From positions 186,176,749 through 186,240,748 of the forward strand of contig JBOZIK010000001.1 of assembly GCA_051453625.1 (NCBI GenBank): a stretch of DNA of 64,000 nt, read 5' to 3'. This document shows, in pieces, positions 46,960 to 57,210 of this stretch. The position numbers and the translations under genes are program-made. Source of the DNA: Welwitschia mirabilis. Its lineage: Eukaryota > Gnetophyta > Gnetopsida > Welwitschiales. Within the stretch, counting starts at the first letter, position 1. Every line of letters starts with the position of its first letter. The notes under the pieces are model-generated. The model was given only the letters and a program-made list of their open reading frames with translations. It was not told the DNA's origin and did no database searches.

Positions 46960-47660
46960 ATTTTCCTCCACTAGAATTAAGCATGTTCGTATGAAGGAAT
47001 TAGTGCTACATTACTGACATGCATCTATAGCCCTTATGTAGTTGAACATGTTACAAAATAGATCAACAGAGCTACATTTCTAGTGAGTGCTCATCTCATA
47101 ACCCTAGTGTAATTAACTAAATCTAATTAAGTAACTTAAAAGAGGTGTGTGCTTGGAAAAGAGATATCATTTTATTTTACTCTTCTTCTCAATTTCATTT
47201 CTTTATGTATATTAGAGGGATCATTAGCTTATTTGCCTAGTCAATTCAAATCTTGTTTCCATAAAAAGCTTTAGACATAATGAGTATTTACAAATGTAGA
47301 TTCCACCTTCTCAATTAAGTTTTATCAAAATAAATCTTCTTAAGTACCATTATATTATAATAAGCATAACTCTTTCTTAAAAACCCATAGGTTAACTTAA
47401 TCATAATCATTACTTAAGTCATAATAAGATCACTTATTATTTATTTTTATTTAAGGACATTAACTTAGATTTGTAAGTCTCAGAAATTCAAAGATTGATG
47501 GTTAAGGTGGATGGTTTGTTGACCTAGTGAGGTTATTAGAAAAGGAGAGGAATAAATGAAGAACCTTAAGTAGCCAAAATTAGAGAATTCCTAAGTAAAA
47601 GCATTTAAGGTGATGATTGTATAGATGGAAGTGCTTACAACCTTTTAAGAAGGAGAGATC
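46960..47660 (-). repeat. Repeat family C, inverted diverged copy
   Basis: The reverse complement of the 12.0-12.7 kb region matches this segment. Shared order: TTATGACATWTTC, an AACCCTAATG/AACCCTAGTG plus GTAATTAACTAAA block, TCATTNNCTNATTNGNCTAGTCAA followed by ATCTTGTT, and a GTGATTGTATA...AGTGCTT block near 47,620. It lies next to gypsy LTR copy B and gypsy pol-like sequence, which suggests family C belongs to a gypsy element. Confidence 0.55.
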
Positions 47661-48420
47661 ATCAAGCACACACGTTCTTAAGTCTTTTATTTTTTCCCTA
47701 GAATAAATTAATCTTAAGAGAAAAATCTATCTTATAAGAAAAATCTAACCTAAAAGCTAAAAATTCTATAAAGTCATACATGTGTCAAGGTTCAAAAGTG
47801 TGGAAATGACTGTTAGATGATTTAAAACTTTATGAAATATTTTGAACTAGGAGAGAATCCATGTAAATCCTTATGTAAGAGTGTATGATTTTGAAAGAAC
47901 ATTAAAATAAGTTAAGGTTTATACATTTAAAATTAGTAGTAGTCCATTCCTTAGTTTATTCATATTTAATCAATAACACATACAAGACATCATTCTTAGA
48001 AGAAGATAAAAACGAATTAAAAACTGCTTAATATGGTAAGTGTTCGTCTAGGTCTTTGAAAGTTAATTTCAATTCTATAAACGTTTTTTCTTCTTTATTA
48101 AGGCTTGTGTTTTGCTTAGTTATTAAAAGTAAAAATAAAATTACTAACTGATGGAGTTGTTGATTAAAAGATAAGGGTGGATTATGTATAGGTTCTTTGA
48201 TAGTATTCTTTTTCTTATTAAATTCATTTATGGATTTCTCCTTATGTGATTGCTTAAGTGATAAAGGTTGTAATTCAATGTTTTTTTTGTTGGTATTTCT
48301 TAATGTCTCATTTATTTTTGTGGAACTCTCTAAACTGTATCCTTCCTTACATGGTTGTTTATCTTCTAAATCATCCTCTGATATGTTTAGCTGTACTAGA
48401 AAATAAAGATTACTCATAAA
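47661..48420 (-). pseudogene. Possible gypsy pol linker (protease-RT region)
   Basis: A 129-codon minus-strand frame (48,028-48,417) is charged and repetitive, with a Lys/Glu-rich middle, and ends F-I-E-L-K-L-T-F-K-D-L-D-E-H-L-P-Y. In Athila/Tat Pol the segment before the reverse transcriptase reads like x-L-E-L-K-P-L-P-x-H-L-K-Y-A-Y, followed by a stretch ending K-A-I-G-W-T-x-x-D-I-K-G-I. Just past the stop here (about 47,900-48,000) a frame reads T-K-E-W-T-T-T-N-F-K-C-I-N, which fits that second part loosely. I therefore suggest gypsy pol, with modest confidence. No RT motifs follow before 47,660. Confidence 0.45.
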
Positions 48421-48875
48421 TAACTAATATTTTACTAATTTATCCTTAAATTTAAGATCATCATGAATTTCGTCATTCATTTACTCCTCATCCCTAATTT
48501 ATGTAGCTTGAGTATCATTAGTTTTACTATCCTTAATTCTTTCAAAATTTTTAAGGCTCTTAGATTCATGAATTGGAGGAAGATCTGCTTTTCCTTAATT
48601 GATGATTTTCATGATTTGAGCATTAGTTTGGGATATTTATTGAAGGATCATAAGCTTTACTTAAGATTACTTAGGTAAGAAGAGTGTTATTAAAAAATTA
48701 TTTTATGATCATTTTTAATATAATTTTAAGCATTCATAAAAGTTTCTACTCTCTTCTCAAATAGAATGAATGAAGTTAAATGAATGAATCTCAAGGATTA
48801 AATGATGAAGAACAAAGGTCATAAGATGTAATAAAAAATGTAAAATTAAACTAATATTAAAAGTATGGTTATTCA
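48421..48875. other. Unassigned DNA between gypsy remnant and copia LTR
   Basis: AT-rich, no clear feature. A 71-codon plus-strand frame at 48,463-48,678 lacks motifs and is probably antisense to decayed gypsy coding sequence. Confidence 0.35.
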
Positions 48876-50236
48876 TATAGAATCGAAAATTCTAGAAGAG
48901 GAGTGAATAGGATTCTAGAAATTTAATCAACTAACTTCACAAAAATAAATTTACTTAAATGAACACTTAAAAAATTATGCAAGTAAAATAAAACTATTCT
49001 GAAAAACTAAAGAATAAAAAGTATAGAAATACTAATGAGAATCAAACAAGATTTATAATGGTTCAGGAAACTCCTTACTCCACTCTTGATGATTAGCTTC
49101 TATCTAAGCTTAATCCAAATCTTCATTAAACATTTTTCAGGTATGCGAGGTTTACTTGTAACCTTTAGAAATAGAATTTTTTGAGGCTTAGTCTCAACCT
49201 TTTGAAAGAAAGTAAATAAGTAATAATGACATGCCGGAATGTATAAGTTTCACTCAATCTTTGGCTCAAGAATAGTATTGATGCACTTCTTTAGAAGATG
49301 GTGTAATCCAAAAGCATAGAGTGCAATAAAATTAATCAAGTATGTAATGATAAAAATAAGTTTTGGTTCATCTGTAGTCACATATGAGATTCTAATAAGT
49401 ACAATGAATGATTTCAAAAAGATTCAAAAGTGGTACAATGATTTTGACTCTTGACAAATATATAGTAGAAGACTTTTAGGGTTTTTATAAGTAAAAATGC
49501 CTTTCAATAGACATAAAATGAATGCATAATGGCTAGAAAATTCCATTTCCATTATGAATAGTTAACCCTTTAAAAGTTTGGTCAACTCCCTCTAGTGCTG
49601 TTACTTTAATCATTCATCTTGTGTTCTTTTAATTAACTCCTATTTCTTATGAATCCATATTTGGTTGATCCCTTAGGATTTGGTTAACTACTTATTTGGT
49701 CATTTACATATTTATCTGATCATCCCCTTACTTAAGAAAAAGTCTAACACAGTTTTCTGCTCTAGGTCTAACTGGCCCCATAAAGGTCTAGTCGATCCCT
49801 TGCTAAGAAAAGGGTAAATGCTACTCTAGGCCTTATTGACCCTTTAAAAATCTGTTCGACCCCTTAACAATTAGTTGTAAAGTATTAATACTCAAGTGCA
49901 TAGGTTTACTTAGTCCCTCAAGTATCCAATCAACTCCTTAATGATCAGCTGAGAAGTATTAATGCTCAGGTGCATAGGTCTAGTTAATCCCTTATGTATC
50001 AGTTCATCCCTCTGAATTTAGTTCATTTTTGTGTAAGCCTCAGGTGCAATCGACCCTTTAGAAGTCTGGTCAATTTCTTAGAAGGGTATTAAAAAAATAA
50101 TAAGTTTAAGTTCAAATTGTAATAAATTATTTCATCTTTTGACCTATAATAATTAATATTTTCTACACAAGATACAACATGTTTTATTAAATAAAAAACA
50201 TTAGTTTGACATTAATTGATAAATAATAACTTAACA
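48876..50236 (-). repeat. 3' LTR of copia element 2
   Basis: About 1.36 kb, matching the copia element 1 LTR (26,639-28,052) in reverse complement. It begins on the minus strand with TGTTAAGTTATT at 50,236, directly after a polypurine tract. It contains the GGTCAAC-type micro-repeat array (49,560-50,080) and a TATA box near 49,485, and ends with ATTCACTCCTCTTCTAGAATTTTC..., corresponding to ATTCAATCCCTCTGTAGGATT in the other copy. The exact low-coordinate end is uncertain by a few bases. Confidence 0.75.
49485..49491 (-). promoter_or_regulatory. TATA box of copia element 2 LTR
   Basis: The minus strand reads TTATAAAAACCCTAAAAGTC, aligned with TATAAATAGCC...AACCCCTAAAAGAAC in the copia element 1 LTR. 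Confidence 0.5.
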
Positions 50237-50238
50237 AT

Positions 50239-50249
50239 CTCCCCCTTCG
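50239..50249 (-). promoter_or_regulatory. Polypurine tract of copia element 2
   Basis: The minus strand reads CGAAGGGGGAG, then AT and the LTR start TGTTAAG. This is the classic copia arrangement that primes plus-strand DNA synthesis, and it fixes the 5' border of the 3' LTR. Confidence 0.8.
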
Positions 50250-50588
50250 ATATTGATGGCAAACTTTTTATTAATTAAAACTATTAAATTTGAAGAAAAT
50301 CCTCCTCACTAAATGCCTAATAACTTTTGCAAAAGATATTAAACATTTTATATTAAAGAAGATATTTTGAAAAGTTTCTAACTTATGCAATAATTAAAAT
50401 AATTTGTAGTACATTTTGTGAAACATAAAAATGCCAAAATATATGTGATAAATAACATTTTGATCATGAATTATTTAATAATCATAGGATATAACAAAAG
50501 CTAATTCTCCTTCTTTTAACTCCAATGATAAACAAGAGAAAAAACACAAGCATGAAAATTTCAGAAAAACATAAGCATAGAAAAAGGA
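50250..50588 (-). other. Untranslated spacer between the extra ORF and the polypurine tract
   Basis: About 340 bp, non-coding. Its high-coordinate end (50,500-50,588) aligns with 54,290-54,388 downstream of the second copy of the extra ORF, so it is part of the element. Confidence 0.55.
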
Positions 50589-51623
50589 TTAGTCAAATTC
50601 CTCGGCTTCCTCCTCTAATTCTTCTTCAGAATATTTTTCTTCTTCCTCTTCTTTCTCTTCTTTAGCATCCTTCTATAATGAACTTCTAGCTTCCTCTGAA
50701 GTATCTGTAATCTCATATCTATCTATGATTAGAGCTTCTTTCATATGCCTGATATGAGAATCAATTTGCCTCAGGTATGAAAGAGTCTCCTCTAGTAAGG
50801 CTTATTTGGGAGAAGGAAATTTTAAGGATTTCTTAGAACTTACAAAGATATGCATATGAGACAATGTTACATGCCTAATGGGTGATATGGAATTAAGGTT
50901 TTTTAGTTTTAGATGAAACTAGGCTATATAATGATAACAAAGATTGACATTTAGCACTGAGTAGGGTAGAGCCCTAATATTATAATACACCAACTAGAAG
51001 ACCATGTTCTTTAGTATATGGTGGGGGCATCAACAGATTTCCTAGTTCCTACCAAGTACATAAAATAGGTCCTATTGTTGGAGATCTCATCAGGATGACC
51101 TACCAAAGGTAAGAAATTATAGATAAAAGCTAAGTGCAAAAACCTATACTATGGGGTAAGTAGAGAAGCAAAAAGGATGTGTTTCCACCTATGATACTTA
51201 CCACAAAGTTTTCTTGTGACCTCTAATTTGTCTTCTATGAAGTTATAAAGAGGTTAAAACTTATTATATTCTCCTCTTAGAATATTAGTAATGATAGTAA
51301 TGTAGTTTATGGTAACCCTTATCTTCTTTTCCAAAATCAGGATTTTTAGGGTTACATTGTTGGCATCATAAGAAGCATTGAAATAGAACATCCTAATGAA
51401 AAAAAGGATAAGTTGGACTTCAAACATCAAGAAAATAATAAAGATCTAGATCTTGCAAAAGTTAGATCACATATATAAGCTCCTTTAGCTCTCCAGTGAC
51501 GATAGCCCTTCCCTAGCACACTGGATCTTCTCAAACTTCTCATTCAGATATGATCTGATAGAAATATGTAGGATCTGTGCTAGTAACCTTCTTTTGCCAC
51601 CTCTTGAAAAGATCCTTAGCCAT
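50589..51623 (-). pseudogene. Copia element 2 extra ORF downstream of pol (copy a)
   Basis: A third gene of the element, between RNase H and the polypurine tract. I place the start at the ATG complementary to 51,621-51,623, because copies b and c begin at the equivalent ATG (M-A-K or M-D-K). The stop is at 50,589-50,591, giving about 345 codons with frameshifts. The central part (51,000-51,560) contains the I-L-I-L-x-K-K-I-R-V-T and I-V-T-I-L-R equivalents of the best copy. The end is an acidic tail (50,589-50,690, mostly Glu with Lys, Ser and Asp, ending E-E-F-D). The layout resembles the plant family annotated 'putative plant transposon protein', often found in retroelements; SIRE-type copia elements are known to carry an extra ORF at this place. 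Function unknown. Confidence 0.6.
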
Positions 51624-52019
51624 TGCAACCATGTTTTAGAAGCTTGAAGATAAGAAAAATCTAAAATAAATACTAGATCTAAAGGAGATAGATGAGTAGA
51701 AGATAATGAAAAGGATTTAGGTTTCACTCACTTTTAAAAGAAAAATCGATTAGGTAGGTTTTATTTAAAAAATTAGATCCATTGTTAGTTCTACCACATT
51801 ATAAACTTATAGGTGAAGTTAATCGGTTTGAGGTTCAGTCAACCCTTTGAAATACATGTTATAATACTTTTAAGGTTTGATTAACTAGGCTTTTAGTCTA
51901 GTTGACTGATCATCTTCGGTTAATTAAATCATAGATTTGGTTGATCAACCTTGAATTAGTTAGAGGATAGAGAGATAACCCCTAGTTTGCTTTTAGGATG
52001 AAGAAAATTATTAAAATTT
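51624..52019 (-). other. Copia element 2 spacer between RNase H and extra ORF
   Basis: A non-coding spacer with several GGTTGATCAACC / GTCAACTAGACT-type motifs (51,810-51,960), like those in the LTR U3. It aligns with 55,417-55,740 in copia element 3. A small promoter or splice signal for the extra ORF could lie here, but none is obvious. Confidence 0.5.
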
Positions 52020-52327
52020 ATAAGTTTAATAAATATATTAGAAAGTTGATAATCTATACTCATAAAATTCATAGAAATATTTCCTTTTTCAACTTGATCT
52101 CTTAAAAAATGGTGTCTTAATTCAATGTGTTTAGTTTTAAAATGCTAAATAGGATTTTTAGAAATATTTATTACACTAGTATTATCATAGAAAATAGAAA
52201 CCAATTAAAAATTACACTAAAGTCCTTTAGCATTTCCTTCATCTAAAGGAGATGAGCACAATAACTCTCTACTGCTATATACTCAGCTTCTATGATTAAA
52301 AGGAAGATTGATTTTTGCTTTTTACTA
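52020..52327 (-). pseudogene. Copia element 2 RNase H, C-terminal part
   Basis: RNase H removes the RNA strand during reverse transcription. Read on the minus strand: A-E-Y-I-A (52,276-52,290), M-K-E-M-L-K-D, F-Y-D-N-T-S-V-I-N-I-S-K-N-P, H-F-K-T-K-H-I, L-R-D-Q-V-E-K-x-N-I-S-M. These are the copia RNase H blocks, in order. The gene is interrupted at about 52,328 by an inverted fragment and resumes at about 53,251 with the RT C-terminal portion. It aligns closely with 55,745-56,060. Confidence 0.85.
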
Positions 52328-53250
52328 TTAGATCAACCAAATCTAAAATTCGGTCAACCAGATGTGATTAGTTAACTAGACTAAAAACCTAGTTACCCAG
52401 ACCTTAAAGTACTGTGTCCCGCGTTTTAATAGGTCAACCACACCCATAGGGTTACAATGTGATAGATGCAGTGGTGGGTTTGATTTATTTATCAAATCTC
52501 ACCTAATTTCCCTTATCTTTAAAATCTAGTGGAGCCTAAACCCTTTTCATGGTCTTTAGCCATTTGTCTCCTTCAAATCTAGTTTTTCTTTCAGGTTTTT
52601 CTTGTCTCTAAGCTCCTACCACGTGGTTGCAATGGATAAGGGTCCCTCCAAAAGCCACAAAAAAAAGGTAGCCAGAAGAGATCCTTTATATTTCTATCAA
52701 GTCATATCTAAATAATCTTTAGACAAGTTCTTTGGGAAGTTTAAGAGGAAACCAGTGTGCCAAGAAAGGGTTATTACCACTTTAGAGCTCAGGGAACTTA
52801 GAGATGTGATGCAACTTTTGCCAAGATTAGGATATTTCCTACTTTCTTGATGTTTTAGGACCTACCTATCCTTTCCTTATTAGGATTTTGTACTGCAATG
52901 CCTCTTATTATTCCAATAATGCAATCCTAGAAAACCTAGTTTTGGGGAAGAAGATGAGGGTTATTACAAAATATATTGCTATCATTGCTAATCTTCTAAG
53001 AGAAGACTATGATGACTTTTGGCCTCTTTCTAACTCCATGGAAGATAAATCAGAGGTAAGAAGGAAACTTTGTACTAAGTTTTACAAGTGAAAACCATCC
53101 TTTCTACTTCTCTCTTGACCTGTATAGGTTTTTGCATTTAGTATTTACCTATAATTTCTTGCCTCTGGCAGGTTATCATGATGAGACCTTTAACTATACA
53201 ACATATTTAATGTAGTTGGTAGGAACCAGATACTCTATTGATGCCCCTGC
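52328..53250 (+). repeat. Inverted fragment of the copia 3' region inside RNase H
   Basis: This segment is a plus-strand copy of the spacer plus most of the extra ORF (compare 51,960-51,000 and 55,690-54,800 on the minus strand). On both sides the sequence is continuous minus-strand copia, as shown by alignment with 56,030-56,110, so it interrupts the RNase H/RT of element 2. I see no reliable target duplication; the right junction has GCCC microhomology. Confidence 0.75.
52632..53250 (+). pseudogene. Extra ORF of the copia family (copy b, 3'-truncated)
   Basis: Starts at ATG 52,632 (M-D-K-G-P-S-K-S-H-K-K-K) and keeps several long matches to copy c: D-K-F-F-G-K-F-K-R-K-P-V-C-Q-E-R-V-I-T, L-E-L-R-E-L-R-D-V-M-Q-L, then in another frame N-A-I-L-E-N-L-V-L-G-K-K-M-R and I-A-N-L-L-R-E-D-Y-D-D-F (52,888-53,091 is open). 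The acidic C-terminal tail is missing because the fragment ends at about 53,250. Frameshifts near 52,820 and 52,870. It is the plus-strand copy in an otherwise minus-strand element. Confidence 0.65.
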
Positions 53251-54126
53251 CATCCCAGTAAGCATAATTCTAATAAAAAATAATTACCACTTGTGCTTTT
53301 TCTATCATCCTTACATCCACTCCAATCTACATCACTAAATCTTGCAAGATTAAAAGATGTCTTAGCTAGGTACCATAATCCAAAATCACATGTGTCTTTT
53401 ATATATTTTATTATTCTTTTAACTACTTGTAGGTGTGATTCTTTTAATTAAGTTTGGTATTTTTCACACACACCAACATAAACATAATATCGAATTTACT
53501 TATAGTTAGATACAATAAGCTTCCTATCATACTTTTATAAAGCTTCTGATTGACTGATTTTCTATCTTCATCTAGACTGACTTTATAAGAAGTTTACATA
53601 GGTATGTCAGTTTTTTTAGAATTTTTCAATCCAAATCATTTGATTAAATTCTTTGCATATTTAGATTGAGAAATAAAAGTTCTATTCTTTGATTACTTAA
53701 CCTGTAATCTAAGAAACATTTTAACTTTACCAAGCATGCTCATTTCAAAGTGTATTTTCATGATATTTGTAAATTATTTTGATAAAACTTCACTAGAGGT
53801 ACCAAAAATGGTATTATTCACATAAATTTGAATAATGATAAAATCCTTTTTTGAGTTATTAAAAAATAAAGTTTTATCTACTATTCCACAGATATAACCA
53901 TTTTCGTTTAGGAATGTGGCTAATTTCTCATATCAAGCTCTTAGAGATTACTTCAACCCATATAAAGCCTTCTTAAATAAAACACATAATAAGGTTTATG
54001 GGCATCTACAAATCCTCGTGATTATTCTATATAACTTTTTCATTTAGGATTCCATTTAAAAAGGCACTCTTTACATCCATTTGATACACTTTAATATTTT
54101 TAAAGGCTACATAAGATAAAAACATT
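53251..54126 (-). pseudogene. Copia element 2 reverse transcriptase (partial)
   Basis: Minus-strand copia RT, running from the gap at 54,127 towards RNase H. Recognisable are the K-A-L-Y-G-L-K-x-x-P-like segment (53,925-53,975), the catalytic box Y-V-N-N (53,813-53,824) in place of Y-V-D-D, the M-S-M-L-G-K-V-K-M-F-L stretch (about 53,715-53,750), and the I-G-S-L-L-Y-L block (about 53,505-53,550). It is nearly collinear with 56,110-56,960 in element 3. Both catalytic aspartates are changed to Asn, and stops and frameshifts are frequent. The N-terminal part lies in or beyond the gap. Confidence 0.85.
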
Positions 54127-54226
54127 NNNNNNNNNNNNNNNNNNNNNNNNNNNNNNNNNNNNNNNNNNNNNNNNNNNNNNNNNNNNNNNNNNNNNNNNNN
54201 NNNNNNNNNNNNNNNNNNNNNNNNNN
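54127..54226. other. Assembly gap, 100 N
   Basis: A 100-N placeholder between the RT of copia element 2 and the 3' untranslated region of copia element 3. The junction between the two elements is hidden here. Confidence 0.95.
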
Positions 54227-54388
54227 TTAGTGAAAGTTAAACATTATAATAAAAAGTACTCATCAAGGGCAGATACATCTAAAAGTAGCATTAAAAACTA
54301 ACTAATTCTCCTTATTTTAACATCAATGACAAAGGAGAGAAGAAAACAAGTAAGAAAATTTTAGAAAATCATAAGCACAAAAAGATGA

Positions 54389-55416
54389 TTAATCAAATTC
54401 CTCAGCTTTCTTTTCTGATTCTTCTTTAGAATCGTTTCCTTCCTTCTCTTCTATGCTAAAATTTCAATTTCCTCTAAAGTGTCTATAATATCATATCCAA
54501 CTATGATTAAAGCTTATTTCATATGCTTGGTATGAGAGTCTATTTACTTCAAGTATGAAAGATTCTCCTCTAGAGATGAGTATTTGGGAGAAGGAGGTTT
54601 TGAGGATTTCTTGGAACCTACAAAGATATACATGAAAGAACATCACACATCCAATGGCTAACATGAGGTTAAGGGATTCTAGTTTTAGGTGAAACTAGAC
54701 TCTATACTAATGATAGAGGTTAGCAATCAACATTGAGTAGGGTAGAGCCCTAGTCCTATGATACTCTAATTAGGATACCATGTTCTTTAGTATAATGGAT
54801 GGGGTTAATAGAGTACCTATTTCCTACCAGGTACATCAAATAGGCCCTATAGTTGGAGATCTCATCATCATAATTCATCAAAGGCAAGAATTATAGGTAA
54901 AAACTAAACGCAAAAACTTGTACTTTAGGATAATGAGAAAAGTAGAAAAGGTGGTTTTCCACCTGTGTAACTTATCATAAATTTTCTTTGCTACCTCTGA
55001 TTCATCTTCCATAGAGTCACAAAGAGTCTAAAACTCATCATAGTCTTTTCTTAGAAGATTAGCAATGGAAACAATGTCATGTGCAGTAGCCCTTATCTTC
55101 TTTCCCAAAATGAGGTTTTTTAGGATTATATTATTGGAATCATAAAAAGCATTATGGTAGAAAATCATAACAAGAAAAGGATAAGTAGGACCTAAAACAT
55201 TAACAAAATAGAAAAGATTTAGATCTTGAAAAAGTTGCATAACATCTTGAATTTCCCTTAGCTCTATAGTAACAATAACCCTTTCTTGGCACATTCGATT
55301 CTTTTTAAACTTCTCATAGAACTTATCTAAAGATTTTTTAGACATTTCCTCAAACACATAATAAGTATCTCTATGTCTACCTCCTTTTAACACCCTTTAG
55401 AGGGACACTTAGCCAT
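54389..55416 (-). pseudogene. Copia element 3 extra ORF downstream of pol (copy c)
   Basis: Same position in the element as copy a. The start is the ATG complementary to 55,414-55,416 (M-A-K-C-P-S-K-G) and the stop is at 54,389-54,391. After an early stop, 55,028-55,393 is open for 121 codons: basic N-terminus, then M-C-Q-E-R-V-I-V-T-I-E-L-R-E-I-Q-D-V-M, F-V-N-V-L-G-P-T-Y-P-F, N-L-I-L-G-K-K-I-R-A-T and I-A-N-L-L-R-K-D-Y-D-E-F. The final 30 codons are acidic (E-E-K-E-G-N-D-S-K-E-E-S-E-K-K-A-E-E-F-D). The composition fits a DNA- or RNA-binding core with an acidic tail; I see no membrane segment, so an envelope-like role has no support from the sequence. Function unknown. Confidence 0.65.
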
Positions 55417-55744
55417 TATAAACACATGGCAGGATCATGAAGATAAGAAAAATCTACAAAAAACATTAGATCTAAAGGAGACACATGGTTAGAAGATAAT
55501 GGACAGGCTTTAGGCTCCACTAGTTTTTAAAGAAAAGGATGATTATGTGAGATTTAAGAATCACACTATGACCATATAGGTCTAATCAATTGCTCTGAAG
55601 TCTGGTTGACTTATCCAAATATGGGTCATAGTACTTAGGGTTCAGGTGACTGGGTTTTTAGTCTAGTCAACCAAATTATAGATCTAGTTAACTACCCTAT
55701 AATTAGCCATAGGATAAAGAGATAACCTCCATTTCATTTTAAAG
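55417..55744 (-). other. Copia element 3 spacer between RNase H and extra ORF
   Basis: Non-coding spacer with GGTTGACT / GTCAACCA motifs at 55,580-55,690. Aligns with 51,700-52,010 in copia element 2. Confidence 0.5.
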
Positions 55745-56265
55745 ATAATTAAAATTATCAAAATTTAGGGTTTTAATAAATATATTAGCAAGTTAATGAT
55801 TTGTACTTACAAAATTCATGGAAATATTTTCTTTTTCAACTTGATCTCTTAAAAAATGATGTCTTTGTTTAATGTGTTTAGTTTTAAAATGTTAAACAGG
55901 ATTTTTAGAAATATTTATTACACTAGTATTATCATAGAAAATAGAAACCTATTCAAAAACTACACCAAAGTCCTTTAGCATTTCTTTCATCGAAAGGAGA
56001 TGAGTACAACAACTCCCTAGAGTAATATACTCAGCTTCCATTGTTGAAAGGGAGATTGAGTTTGCTTGTTATTGGCCCATCCTACTAAGTACAATCCTAA
56101 TAGAAAGTAATTACCACTTATTCTTTTTTTATCATCTTTACACCTAGCCCAATCTACATCACTAAAACTTGCAAGATCAAAATATGTCTCAGTTGGGTAC
56201 CATATTTCATAATCACATGTGCCCTTTATAAATCTTATTATTCTTTTTACTACTTCTAGGTGTAA
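55745..56265 (-). pseudogene. Copia element 3 RNase H
   Basis: On the minus strand: the T-Y-F-D-L-A-S-F segment (about 56,150-56,185), the C-Y-x-x-D-W-A-x-x-K/D-D-K region of copia RNase H (about 56,110-56,160), S-T-M-E-A-E-Y-I-T-L-G (about 56,010-56,045), M-K-E-M-L-K-D-F-G, F-Y-D-N-T-S-V-I-N-I-S-K-N-P (55,905-55,950), T-K-H-I-K-Q-R-H-H-F-L-R-D-Q-V-E, and A-N-I-F-I-K-T-L near 55,770. The order and spacing are those of copia RNase H. A few stops only; this is one of the better preserved pol segments in the window. Confidence 0.85.
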
Positions 56266-57210
56266 TTATTTTGGTTGATTTTGGCACCTTACACACACAT
56301 TAATACTAAACATAATTTTGAGTCTACTTGTAGCTAGATATAATAAGCTTCCTACAATACTATTATAAATCTTTTGATCTACTAATTTTCCATCTTTATC
56401 TAAATTAACTTTATAAAAAGTTGACATATAAGTGTTAGTTGTTTTAGAATTTTTCAATCCAAAACCTTTGATCAAATCTTTTGCATATTTAGATTATGAG
56501 GAAAAAAATCCATTCTTTATTTGCTTAATCTATAATCCAAAAAACATTTTCACTTCACCAAGCATACTCATCTCAAAATGTATTATCATGATATTTGAAA
56601 ATTATTTTAATGAAACTTCGCTAGAGGTACTAAATATAATATAATCCACAAAAATTTATACAATGATAAAATCGTTTTTTAATTTCTTAACAAATAAAGT
56701 TTTATTTACTGTTCCATGAATATAATCATTTTTGTTTAAAAATATGGCTAACTTTTCATATCAAGCTCTTGGAGCTTGCTTTAATCCATATAAAGCCTTC
56801 TTAAGTCTATACACATGATCAAATTTATGAGGATTTATAAATCATTGTAGTTGTTCTACTTATACTTCTTCATTTAGGGTTTTATCTAAAAATGCACTTT
56901 TTACATCCATTTGATACACTTTGATATTCTTAAAGGCTGTAAAATATAAAACCATTCTAATGCTATCAAGCCTTGTAACTGGAGCAAACATGTCACCTAC
57001 ATCAATGCCTACATCAATGCCTTTGATTTATTTGTAGCCTTATGCTATTAATCTTGCTCTGTTTTTGATGAAATTATTTTTCTTATAAAATTTGATCTTA
57101 AAGATCCACTTAGTCATAATGAAATTTTGTCTTTTGTCCTTTTGATAAGTTTCCATATATCATTTCTTTTAAATTATTGTAATTCATCTTGCATAGCCAT
57201 CATCCATTCT
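56266..57210 (-). pseudogene. Copia element 3 reverse transcriptase
   Basis: Nearly complete copia RT. In order on the minus strand: M-Q-D-E-L-Q-x-F-K-R-N-D-I-W-K-L-I (57,150-57,200), then a decayed F-A-P-V-T-R-L region (about 56,970), K-C-I-K-W-M (about 56,905), K-K-A-L-Y-G-L-K-Q-A-P-R-A (about 56,765-56,800), the catalytic box F-V-D-Y (56,641-56,652; Y-V-D-D in active enzymes), and M-S-M-L-G-E-V-K-M-F-F-G-L (about 56,540-56,580). The open frame 56,266-56,475 follows (F-G-L-K-N-S-K...D-K-D-G-K-L-V-D...I-V-G-S-L-L-Y-L). Loss of the second aspartate of the catalytic pair and several frameshifts would abolish activity. Confidence 0.88.

Noticed and set aside
46955-46970. 5-bp target duplication for the gypsy element (sequence after TTATGACA versus before 25,600)
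   Set aside because: TTTTC and ATTAT do not match, and the true LTR start is not known because copy A is truncated and family C homology crosses this point.
52323-53240. CTATT on both sides of the inverted copia fragment as a 5-bp target duplication
   Set aside because: The right-hand CTATT lies inside sequence homologous to the extra ORF (compare copy a), so it belongs to the fragment and is not a flank.
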